A stretch of 19,213 nucleotides of DNA from CAYUIG01 sp964444685. GTDB taxonomy: Bacteria; Gemmatimonadota; Gemmatimonadetes; Longimicrobiales; RSA9. The translations under genes and the position numbers were made by a program. A model generated the notes under the pieces. The model was given only the letters and a program-made list of their open reading frames with translations. It was not told where the DNA came from and did no database searches. The DNA lies in NCBI GenBank assembly GCA_964444685.1, contig CAYUIG010000056.1, forward strand, positions 1 to 19,213, written 5' to 3'. This document shows, one piece after another, positions 7,335 through 13,654 of the stretch (within the stretch, counting starts at the first letter, position 1; every line of letters begins with the position of its first letter).

Positions 7335-8435
7335 ATGTCGGATCTGATAGAACGGGTTCGCAGCGCGCTGAAGGCGGTCGTGAACCCGCGTACGGGGAGT
7401 GACATCGTCGCGGGTGAGCAGGTACGCGACCTGGAGGCGGATGCGGAAGGGCTGGTCCGCTTCAAGTTCGCGCTCTACCCGGAAGACCCCGGTACACTGG
7501 TGCGCGAGACGCGTGCGGCCGCCGAAGCGGTGGACGGGGTTTCGCGCGTGAAGATCGACGTGCAGCTGCCGAGTGCGCCGCCTACGGGCGGCGGGCGGCA
7601 GCCGCCGCGGCCGGGGACCGTGCCCGCGCCGACACCGGATCCGCAGATGGCGGCGAACGTCGGCCACGTGATCGCGGTGAGCTCGGGCAAGGGCGGTGTC
7701 GGGAAGTCGACCGTCGCCGTGAACCTTGCCGCGGCACTGGCTGCGAGCGGGCACCGCGTCGGACTCCTCGATGCCGACGTGTACGGACCGGATGTGCCGA
7801 TCATGTTCGGCGAGCGCCGCCGTCCTGCCGTCACGGGCGAGCGGGGCGCGGAGAAGATCGTGCCGCTCGAGGCGCACGGCGTGAAGCTGATGAGCATCGG
7901 CTTCCTGCTGGAGGACGAGCAGCCTGCGATCATGCGCGGGCCGCTGGTCTCGGGGATCCTGAAGCAGTTCCTCGAGCAGGTGGAGTGGGGCGAGCTGGAC
8001 TACATGATCGTCGACATGCCGCCCGGCACCGGCGACGCGCAGCTCTCGCTGGTGCAGACGGTCGACCTCGAGGGCGCGGTCCTGGTCACCACGCCGCAGG
8101 AAGTCTCGACCGGTGACGTGCGCCGTGCCGTTCGCATGTTCGAGCGCGTGCGCACGCGTGTGCTCGGGATGGTCGAGAACATGAGCGGCTTCGCGTGTCC
8201 GCACTGCGGCGAGAGCGTCGACATCTTCGGGCGCGGCGGTGGCCGCCGGCTCGCCGAGCAGGTGAACGTACCGTTCCTCGGCGAGATCCCGATCGACGTC
8301 GCGGTACGTGAAGCCGGCGACGAGGGCCGCCCCACGGTCCTCGCGATGCCGGACTCCGCCGCGGGCCGCGCGTTCCGGGAGGTGGCGGAGCGCATCACGG
8401 CCGCCGTCGAAGGGGCGGTGCCGGCGCCCTCCTGA
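7335..8435 (+). CDS. mrp: Mrp/NBP35 family Fe-S cluster carrier ATPase (ApbC)
   Basis: This 366-residue P-loop ATPase assembles and delivers 4Fe-4S clusters in the cytosol. An N-terminal DUF59/MIP18-like domain (about 1-80) is joined by a Pro-rich linker to the ATPase domain. Walker A is GKGGVGKS (residues 118-125), a deviant type with two lysines, followed by DADVYGPDVP and MPPGTGDAQL. The cluster ligands are C288 and C291 in FACPHCGE. The DUF59 domain lacks its usual reactive cysteine; the expected TPxCPL segment reads as YPEDPGTLV. I start it at ATG 7335, preceded by GGAAGGAAG, rather than at an in-frame start at 7272 inside the terminator. No clear promoter is visible, so it may depend on read-through of that hairpin. 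Its TGA overlaps the next ATG by one base (TGATG). Confidence 0.93.
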   Translation: MSDLIERVRSALKAVVNPRTGSDIVAGEQVRDLEADAEGLVRFKFALYPEDPGTLVRETRAAAEAVDGVSRVKIDVQLPSAPPTGGGRQPPRPGTVPAPTPDPQMAANVGHVIAVSSGKGGVGKSTVAVNLAAALAASGHRVGLLDADVYGPDVPIMFGERRRPAVTGERGAEKIVPLEAHGVKLMSIGFLLEDEQPAIMRGPLVSGILKQFLEQVEWGELDYMIVDMPPGTGDAQLSLVQTVDLEGAVLVTTPQEVSTGDVRRAVRMFERVRTRVLGMVENMSGFACPHCGESVDIFGRGGGRRLAEQVNVPFLGEIPIDVAVREAGDEGRPTVLAMPDSAAGRAFREVAERITAAVEGAVPAPS

Positions 8436-9232
8436 TGGCCGACGCGCGCATCACGCTGCTCACCGACTTCGGCACTGCCGACGGCTACGTGGCGGCGATG
8501 AAGGGCGTGATCGCGACGATGGCGCCGGACGCGCGCGTGGATGACGCGGCGCACGATGTCGCACCGGGTGACGTGCGCGCTGCGTGCTGGACGCTCGAGG
8601 CGTACTGGCACAGGTATCCGCCCGGCACGATCCACGTGATCGTCGTGGATCCAGGCGTCGGCGGTACGCGGCGCGCGCTTGCCGCGCATGCGGATGGCCG
8701 CCTGTTCGTGGCCCCCGACAACGGCGTGCTCACGCGCGTGTTCGGCGCGCACGCCTGGCAGGCCGTTTCGATCGAATCCGATTCGGGCGAAATCTCCGCA
8801 ACATTTCACGGCCGCGATGTCTTTGCACCCGCCGCCGCACGACTCGCGTGCGGCGCAACGCTCGACGAACTCGGAACTCCGATCGACGATCCGGTGATGC
8901 TGCCGATGCAGCCGCCCGTTCGCGGTGAGGGCGTGGTACGTGGCAGCGTCGAACACGTGGACCGGTTCGGAAACCTGATCACGAACGTGCCGGGAGATTG
9001 GTGCGCGCACGCGGCGGCCGTCCGGGTCGCGGGTGTTGATGTGGGACCCGTGCGGGCGCGCTACGTCGACGCGCAGCGCGGCGCACTGCTCGCGCTCGTG
9101 GGATCGGCCGGTGTGGTGGAGATCGCGGTGCGGGATGGCAGCGCGGCCGACACCCTGGGCGTCGGCCGCGATGCGGAGGTGGACATTCAGGTGGAGATCA
9201 ACTCTCCAGCCAGCGGCGGTCCGCGTCGCTGA
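8435..9232 (+). CDS. SAM hydrolase / SAM hydroxide adenosyltransferase (DUF62 family)
   Basis: This 265-residue protein of the DUF62/SAM-hydroxide adenosyltransferase family splits S-adenosylmethionine with water or hydroxide into adenosine and methionine. The N-terminal motif LLTDFGTADGYVAAMKGV with D11, then HVIVVDPGVGG, FVAPDNGVLT and the C-terminal VDRFGNLITNV, are all family marks, and the length is normal (260-280). It is related to the fluorinase/chlorinase fold; I see no clear halogenase loop, so hydrolase is the safe call. ATG 8435 overlaps the mrp stop by one base (TGATG), so translation is coupled. Its role next to an Fe-S carrier is unknown; controlling SAM levels or SAM-dependent radical chemistry is an inference. 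The 3' end overlaps a convergent small gene by 35 bases. Confidence 0.93.
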   Translation: MADARITLLTDFGTADGYVAAMKGVIATMAPDARVDDAAHDVAPGDVRAACWTLEAYWHRYPPGTIHVIVVDPGVGGTRRALAAHADGRLFVAPDNGVLTRVFGAHAWQAVSIESDSGEISATFHGRDVFAPAAARLACGATLDELGTPIDDPVMLPMQPPVRGEGVVRGSVEHVDRFGNLITNVPGDWCAHAAAVRVAGVDVGPVRARYVDAQRGALLALVGSAGVVEIAVRDGSAADTLGVGRDAEVDIQVEINSPASGGPRR

Positions 9233-9413
9233 GCTGCTTCGAGCGTGGGCGCAGGAAGCGGACGACGACGTAACCGACGAGGACGAGCGGCAGGACCTTG
9301 AAGAGCAGCAGGCTCGCGAGTCCGACCGCCATCCCGATGACGGTGAGCACGACGCCTATGACGACGAGCGCCACCATGCCGACAATGAGCAGGGTCAGCA
9401 GCGACGAGATCAT
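9198..9413 (-). CDS. Small hydrophobic membrane protein, last gene of the ECF sigma operon
   Basis: I do not recognise a named family. The 71 residues hold one long hydrophobic stretch or hairpin (about 5-54, rich in Val, Leu, Ile and Gly) followed by a short basic-acidic tail (RPRSKQLSDADRRW). The start is ATG 9413, with GGAGG six bases upstream. That ATG lies in an ATGA overlap with the stop of the toast_rack gene, which shows translational coupling; a longer frame starting at 9443 lacks this. It is the fifth and last gene of the operon. The perfect Shine-Dalgarno, the hydrophobicity and the coupling make it a real gene. Its function is unknown, but the context suggests envelope maintenance or modulation of the anti-sigma factor. 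Confidence 0.78.
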   Translation of the reverse strand: MISSLLTLLIVGMVALVVIGVVLTVIGMAVGLASLLLFKVLPLVLVGYVVVRFLRPRSKQLSDADRRWLES

Positions 9414-10270
9414 GGCATTCCTCCGGTGGATCCGTCGACCCACGCGACACGCACACTTCCGAGCGCGGCGGCGAGGTCGATGCTGAGGCGACGGCTCGCG
9501 TCGTCCCAGTTCTCCGAGTAATACACATCACCGCGCTTCACGAGCCCCTGGCCGTCGAAGCCGGCGAGAATGCCGCCGCGGCGCAGCTGCACGCCGAGTC
9601 CGCGCGGCAGACGGATGGTCAGCGAGCCGAGCCCCATCTCGATCTGCGCGCTCGCGTTCTGCTGCCACTCGCCCGAGAAGTCGAGCACCACCTCGCCGAC
9701 GCCGCCCTTCACCTCGATCCGGCGTGCGTTCAGGTTGCCGAGTCCTACCGCCTCGAAGCGCGCAGCGCCCACACCGAACGATGCAGTGCCCATCGCCTCC
9801 GCGTTCGGCTGCGAGATGCGCATCATGGTGTTGCTCGCACCGGTCGCGACCTCGAGCGAGCGGACGCGCAGCCCGCCGAGCTCCATCTGCGCCTCGCCTG
9901 CGCCGAACTTCAGATCGAGGTCGAGCGGAACGCTCGGTGAGAGCCGCAAGTCCAGGGTGCCGGAACGCAGATTCCGTCCGCGGATTCGACCGCCCTCGAG
10001 GCCGATGCGCAGCCGGTCACCGGAGAAGCGCAGGCGCGGCTCGAAGACATCCGCGTCGTAGCGCAGGCTGGCGCGGTAGAGCTGGGAGGCATCGGCCGCA
10101 CCGACTTCGAGGCGGCCGGCGCCGTACTCCAGTTCGACGCGCAGCAGCGACTGGCCGCGCAGCGCCCGGGACTGCGTGACCGTGTGCCAGTCCTGGGCGC
10201 GCGCCGCTGCGGGCACCAGCAGTGCGCCGGCGAGCAGCAGGGCGGCCCAGACGGCGCCGCGGTCATGCAC
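9410..10270 (-). CDS. Secreted toast_rack / LiaF-like beta-solenoid protein
   Basis: This 286-residue exported protein starts with a signal peptide (about 1-25, AWAALLLAGALLVPAAARA-type, cleavage near ARA-QD). The rest is a run of short beta-strands with recurrent Gly-rich turns (FGAGEAQMEL, FGVGAARFEA, GGVGEVVLDF, MGLGSLTIRL), as in the toast_rack/DUF4097 and LiaF-like families. Those families are commonly found with cell-envelope stress regulators. I chose GTG 10270, with GGAGG six bases upstream, over a longer frame beginning at 10303. This start overlaps the upstream stop by 8 bases (GTGCATGA). The gene is coupled to both neighbours and so belongs to the sigma operon. A periplasmic or surface-exposed adaptor sensing role is an inference; no catalytic motif is seen. 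Confidence 0.8.
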   Translation of the reverse strand: MHDRGAVWAALLLAGALLVPAAARAQDWHTVTQSRALRGQSLLRVELEYGAGRLEVGAADASQLYRASLRYDADVFEPRLRFSGDRLRIGLEGGRIRGRNLRSGTLDLRLSPSVPLDLDLKFGAGEAQMELGGLRVRSLEVATGASNTMMRISQPNAEAMGTASFGVGAARFEAVGLGNLNARRIEVKGGVGEVVLDFSGEWQQNASAQIEMGLGSLTIRLPRGLGVQLRRGGILAGFDGQGLVKRGDVYYSENWDDASRRLSIDLAAALGSVRVAWVDGSTGGMP

Positions 10271-11498
10271 GCGTTTCCTCCGCGAAGATGTCGGGCGCGG
10301 CATCGATCCCGCGGACCGGACGTGTACCGCCGCGCGAGATGAGTACGGCGCCGAAGCCGATGCTGACGGCGAGCCACGTGACGAGTACGCCGAGCAGCGT
10401 GAGCATGCCCTCGAAGAACTTCAGCCAGGGACCGGCCATGGAGACGACCTGCGCGGCGATGAAGAGCGCGAACATCAGGCCGAGGCCGGTCAGCAGGAAG
10501 TAGTACGAGTTGCCGCGCTGGAACCAGTCGGCCGCGTAGAACCGGCGCTCCGCCATCGACTCACCGGCCGCGTGCGCCACGGCGAGGTAGCCGAGGACGG
10601 CGGCGGCAATACAAGCGAGCGGGAAGACGGGCGCCCAGATCAGGATCGCCGGGATGCCGATGATCGAGATGGCGAGCGCGAGCATCCCGAGGATGTAGGC
10701 CGGGATCACGAGGAACATCCCGGCGAGTCCGACGAAGAGCGAGCGCATGGTGGCGTGCCGTGCCGTGTCGGCGACGCCCTCGATGTAGCGGCGGCCGCCG
10801 AACATGATGGCGAGGAAGCCGAGGCCGAAGAGGACGCCGTAGCCGATGAGCAGCGAGATCACGCCGGCGATGCCGCGTCCGATGTGACGGAACGGTCCCA
10901 TCCAGTCGAAGCCGCGGTCGCGGTTGATCACGACCGGCGGTGCGATGTGGATCTCCTCGAGCTCCTCGATGCGCTGCAGCAGCCGGTCGATCGAGTCGCG
11001 CATGGGCACGGCTTCCTGCGCGGTCGCATCCGCATCCGCGTCCGCGGACGCCGCGACGTTGGCGGCCACGCCCGCGGCGGCATCGCCGAGTGCGCTCTCG
11101 AGCGCAGCATCGAGCTGCGCACCGGTGGCGCCGGCCGGCGCATCCCATTCGGTCAGGAGCACGGCCAGCTCGGCGGCCGGCGCATCGATCGCTGCGTCGA
11201 GCAGCTCGCGCCATGCGCGGTCGAGCGTGCCGCCGCGTGCGGCCTCACCGATCGCGCGGCCATCGAGCAGGACGCGGCCATCGAGGATCTGCATGCGGAC
11301 GCGTCGCCCGTTGGCCAGCTCGAGCTCGAGGGAGGCGTCGTTGCGCGAAACCGAGATCTGGCTCGACAGGATCGGCGATGCGGCGGTTTCCTGCGCTACG
11401 GCGGCGGTCGCATCCTGTGCCGCGGCGGGGACGGCCACGGCGAGGAGGAGAGCTGCGGCGAACATGCCGCGGCCGAACTCAGAAGCAGTACGTGACAT
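10263..11498 (-). CDS. Membrane protein with signal peptide, soluble N-terminal part and five-TM C-terminal bundle
   Basis: This 411-residue protein has a signal peptide (about 1-28) and a soluble part to about residue 195. The soluble part includes an Ala-rich acidic tract (ADADADA, about 152-158) and a short predicted coil (about 165-183, IDRLLQRIEELEEI). A membrane bundle follows, with segments near 200-228, 242-272, 275-300, 320-342 and 350-378. The piece RRYIEGVADTARHATMRSLF followed by PAYILGMLALAISIIGIP resembles the C-terminal membrane domain attached to some bactofilin-like (polymer-forming) proteins, but no bactofilin domain is present; this likeness is from memory. ATG 11498 begins 20 bases inside the anti-sigma gene, and a longer frame starting at 11684 only shadows that gene. 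I infer an envelope function under the upstream ECF sigma factor. Confidence 0.75.
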   Translation of the reverse strand: MSRTASEFGRGMFAAALLLAVAVPAAAQDATAAVAQETAASPILSSQISVSRNDASLELELANGRRVRMQILDGRVLLDGRAIGEAARGGTLDRAWRELLDAAIDAPAAELAVLLTEWDAPAGATGAQLDAALESALGDAAAGVAANVAASADADADATAQEAVPMRDSIDRLLQRIEELEEIHIAPPVVINRDRGFDWMGPFRHIGRGIAGVISLLIGYGVLFGLGFLAIMFGGRRYIEGVADTARHATMRSLFVGLAGMFLVIPAYILGMLALAISIIGIPAILIWAPVFPLACIAAAVLGYLAVAHAAGESMAERRFYAADWFQRGNSYYFLLTGLGLMFALFIAAQVVSMAGPWLKFFEGMLTLLGVLVTWLAVSIGFGAVLISRGGTRPVRGIDAAPDIFAEETRA

Positions 11499-12114
11499 GA
11501 TCGCTTTCCCGAGGCGGAGTGCGAATGAGATAGCGGTAGAGGACCCAGAGCGAAGCCAGGGTGAGTCCGGCTGCCGCGATAGCAATGACGCCGATGCCGC
11601 GCATGCCGGCATCCGCGAAGAGACTGTCCAGTCCGTTGGTGGCCCACGTCGCGGCGCTGGTGCCGAGCAGCGCGTCGGCGGCACCGCCGAGCAGCCCGGT
11701 GATGGCCGCGGAGAGCTGGCCGGTCGCGAAGGTCCAGAGGCCGTGGGCCGTCACGTACGACTTCGAGAGCAGCCACGCCAGCAGGCTGCCGCCCGCGAGG
11801 ACCGGCAGCGCCAGGATGGCGGTGGCGGCGGCCCAGCCGGCCGTGCTGTTCGGCAGCAGCCCGGACAGGAACTCAGCCGCGCGCTCATGCCACGGCTTCG
11901 GCACGCGCACGCCGGCCATGACGCGGGCGGCGAAGCCGGGCGCTGGCGAGAACTGCGGCAGGGCCGCGATCCGGGTGTAGAGCACCTGCCACTCGTCGAC
12001 CCGTTCCCGGCAGGCGCGACAAGACTCGAGGTGCGCCTCGATCCCCTGATCGAGGTGCCCCCCGGCAAAGTCGCCCAGCCGTTCGGCCGTCGGGTGCCCC
12101 ATGTCCTGTGTCAA
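11479..12114 (-). CDS. Zinc-binding, multi-pass anti-sigma factor
   Basis: This 211-residue protein follows the ECF sigma gene. Its N-terminal domain has the zinc anti-sigma motif HxxxCxxC (H28, C32, C35 in EAHLESCRACRERV). This is the cytoplasmic domain that normally grips the sigma factor. TM segments follow at about 92-116 and 171-195, with a hydrophobic middle region (about 120-150) that may form a third. The protein ends in a short hydrophilic tail (RTPPRESDHVTYCF). It therefore has very little periplasmic sequence, unlike RsiW/RseA types that are cut by site-1 and site-2 proteases, so its trigger may come from partner proteins. I start it at TTG 12114, with GGAGG seven bases upstream; ATG 12102 is a close alternative. 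The gap to the sigma gene is 58 bases. Confidence 0.85.
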   Translation of the reverse strand: MTQDMGHPTAERLGDFAGGHLDQGIEAHLESCRACRERVDEWQVLYTRIAALPQFSPAPGFAARVMAGVRVPKPWHERAAEFLSGLLPNSTAGWAAATAILALPVLAGGSLLAWLLSKSYVTAHGLWTFATGQLSAAITGLLGGAADALLGTSAATWATNGLDSLFADAGMRGIGVIAIAAAGLTLASLWVLYRYLIRTPPRESDHVTYCF

Positions 12115-12172
12115 CCTCGAGCCTCCATGCTCGCGTGGCTGCCTACCGTACGCCCCCCAGCGGGCGCCGGTT

Positions 12173-12763
12173 TCAATGTTTCAGGTGGGCGAGCTGCTTC
12201 TTCAATTCGTTCCTCGCCCGGTGGATGTAGGTCTTCACGGTCCCCAGCGGGACGTCCATGATCTGCGCGATTTCCTCGTAGGGCCGCCCCTCGACGTGGC
12301 AGAGCACGATCGCGGTCCGGTACTCGGGCCGCAGGCGGCCGATGGCCACCTCGATTTCACTGCCCAGCTCGCGCGCCGCCGTGTATTCCTCGGGGTTCTC
12401 GTCCGTGGAGGCCGGGTTCAGCGTCGTGGCCTCCTGCTCGGCCGCGGTGCGGGCGTGCGGGGAGCCGTGGATCGAGAGCGTCTCCGGCTCCTTGCGGCGG
12501 AGATGATCCAGTGCGGTGTTGTGCGCGATCTTGAAGATCCAGGAGCTGAACTTGTACGACGGATCGTACCGGTCGAGGGCGTTCAGAACCTTGATGAACG
12601 TGTCCTGCGCGAGATCTTCGGCCCGTTCGCGGTCGCGTACGAGTCGGTAGATGAGCGAAAACACCGGACGCTCGTAGCGCCCGATCAGATCGCGAAACGC
12701 GCTCTCCCTGCCCTGGCGAGCGAGCTCGACGACTTCCTGGTCGGTGAGACTCCGGTAGTCCAC
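12173..12763 (-). CDS. ECF (RpoE-like) RNA polymerase sigma factor
   Basis: This 196-residue sigma-70 family protein has only the two ECF regions. Sigma2 (about 25-92) carries the DAED-like box RERAEDLAQDTFIKV and YKFSSWIFKIAHN. Sigma4 (about 135-192) holds the helix-turn-helix RPYEEIAQIMDVPLGTVKTY. A linker of about 40 residues separates them. It recruits RNA polymerase to its regulon, and its inhibitor is encoded immediately downstream. GTG 12763 fits the family N-terminus (LTDQEVVELARQGRESAF) but has only a weak Shine-Dalgarno (AGAGA). About 70 bases upstream is a GAAAC-N17-CGTA sequence, like the autoregulated promoters of RpoE/SigW-type factors, so positive autoregulation is likely. Confidence 0.95.
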   Translation of the reverse strand: MDYRSLTDQEVVELARQGRESAFRDLIGRYERPVFSLIYRLVRDRERAEDLAQDTFIKVLNALDRYDPSYKFSSWIFKIAHNTALDHLRRKEPETLSIHGSPHARTAAEQEATTLNPASTDENPEEYTAARELGSEIEVAIGRLRPEYRTAIVLCHVEGRPYEEIAQIMDVPLGTVKTYIHRARNELKKQLAHLKH

Positions 12764-12805
12764 TCTCTGTTGTTCGAGGTGCGATCGGGAGCGAGGGGTA
12801 AACTT

Positions 12806-12817
12806 CGATCCGGATCG
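12806..12817. promoter_or_regulatory. 12-bp perfect palindrome CGATCCGGATCG in the sigma operon leader
   Basis: The sequence is its own reverse complement over 12 bases, and lies just downstream of the predicted ECF initiation site and about 43 bases upstream of the sigma start. The position would suit an operator, but no known regulator site is recognised. Confidence 0.3.
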
Positions 12818-12830
12818 CGCCCGTTTGCCC

Positions 12831-12856
12831 TACGTCAAAGCAGGGCGGCCGGTTTC
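12831..12856 (-). promoter_or_regulatory. Candidate ECF-type (autoregulatory) promoter for the sigma operon
   Basis: On the minus strand, GAAAC (12856-12852) is followed by a 17-base spacer and CGTA (12834-12831). This matches the general ECF pattern (GAAAC-N16/17-CGTA, as for SigW-type factors). Predicted initiation near 12823 leaves a leader of about 60 bases before the sigma gene. I found no housekeeping promoter of equal quality here. The motif is short, so this is tentative. Confidence 0.5.
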
Positions 12857-12877
12857 GGGTGGCAGGGGAGGCCGCCC
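12843..12877. repeat. Inverted repeat GGGCGGCC / GGCCGCCC in the divergent control region
   Basis: A perfect 8-bp inverted repeat pairs 12843-12850 with 12870-12877 across a 19-base gap, between the divergent ECF sigma and ubiE genes. The left arm lies in the spacer of the candidate ECF promoter. It has no T-tract, so it is not a terminator. It could bind a dimeric regulator or be chance in GC-rich DNA. Confidence 0.35.
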
Positions 12878-12895
12878 GGACAGTAGCTTGACGCG

Positions 12896-13648
12896 ATGCC
12901 CAATCTAGAGACGCCTCCGGCCGTGCGCGACCGTGCGGGGCCGCTTCCCCCGGCAGCGGAGAAGCCCGCCTTCGTGCGACGCATGTTCGGCTCGATCGCG
13001 CCGCGCTACGACCTGCTGAACCACCTCCTCAGCCTGAACCGCGACCGCGCCTGGCGCCGCCGCGCCGTCGATCGGCTCCGGGCTCCTTCGGATGGGGTCG
13101 TGCTCGACGCCTGCGCCGGCACCCTCGACCTCGCCGTCGAGCTCGCGGGGCGGAGCACGTTCCGCGGCCGCGTCATCGCCGCCGACTTCACACCCGAAAT
13201 GCTCGTCGCGGGACAGGAGAAGATCGGCCGGCTCGCCATTGACACCGTCTGTGGCGACGCGCTCCGTCTGCCCCTGCGCGACGCCTCCGTCGACGCGGCC
13301 ATGGTCGCGTTCGGTGTGCGCAACCTCGCCTCGCTCGACGATGGCTTGCGCGAACTGGCGCGCGTCGTGAGGCCGGGCGGCCGGCTCGCCATCCTCGAGT
13401 TCATGACGCCCGACTGGCAGCCGTTCCGTGCGCTCTACATGCTTTACTTCCGGCACATCCTGCCGGGGATCGGCCGGCTCGTATCACGCCACGGTTCCGC
13501 CTACAGCTACCTGCCCGAGTCCGTGCTCCAGTTTCCCGCACCCGATGCACTCAGCGACAAGGTGCGCGCGGCCGGGTTCCGCGCTGTCGAGTGGGAGCGG
13601 CTGACCGGCGGCATCGTAGCGCTGCATACCGCGACGCGCGAAGGCTGA
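12896..13648 (+). CDS. ubiE: Demethylmenaquinone methyltransferase (UbiE/MenG)
   Basis: This 250-residue class I SAM-dependent methyltransferase performs the last methylation of menaquinone (and, where present, of ubiquinone precursor) at the cytoplasmic membrane surface. The N-terminal FGSIAPRYDLLNHLLSLNRD is the UbiE signature. The SAM-binding strand is VVLDACAGTLDLA, with D71. MVAFGVRNLASLDDGLRELA and PGGRLAILEF are further family marks, and SAYSYLPESVLQFP lies near the C-terminus. One oddity is GTLD where most members have GTGD in the SAM loop. ATG 12896 has no clear Shine-Dalgarno. It diverges from the ECF sigma gene across 132 bases, and its stop is six bases from the end of treY, which runs the opposite way. 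Confidence 0.95.
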   Translation: MPNLETPPAVRDRAGPLPPAAEKPAFVRRMFGSIAPRYDLLNHLLSLNRDRAWRRRAVDRLRAPSDGVVLDACAGTLDLAVELAGRSTFRGRVIAADFTPEMLVAGQEKIGRLAIDTVCGDALRLPLRDASVDAAMVAFGVRNLASLDDGLRELARVVRPGGRLAILEFMTPDWQPFRALYMLYFRHILPGIGRLVSRHGSAYSYLPESVLQFPAPDALSDKVRAAGFRAVEWERLTGGIVALHTATREG

Positions 13649-13654
13649 ACGCCC

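Noticed and set aside
7294..7347. Possible 17-codon leader peptide overlapping the mrp start
   Set aside because: There is no Shine-Dalgarno before its ATG (it follows the terminator T-tract), and the peptide has no run of a regulatory amino acid.
8435..9232. Fluorinase or chlorinase instead of SAM hydrolase
   Set aside because: The fold is shared, but length and motifs match the common hydrolase group and I could not see the halogenase insertion loop.
10176..11495. Plus-strand open frame of 439 codons, highly charged
   Set aside because: The product is rich in Glu, Asp, Arg and His with no domain. It mirrors the five-TM membrane protein gene on the minus strand, which has a signal peptide and coupled start.
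12843..12877. Inverted repeat as a terminator or riboswitch
   Set aside because: It has a 19-base loop, no T-tract and lies between divergent starts, so I keep it only as a possible operator.
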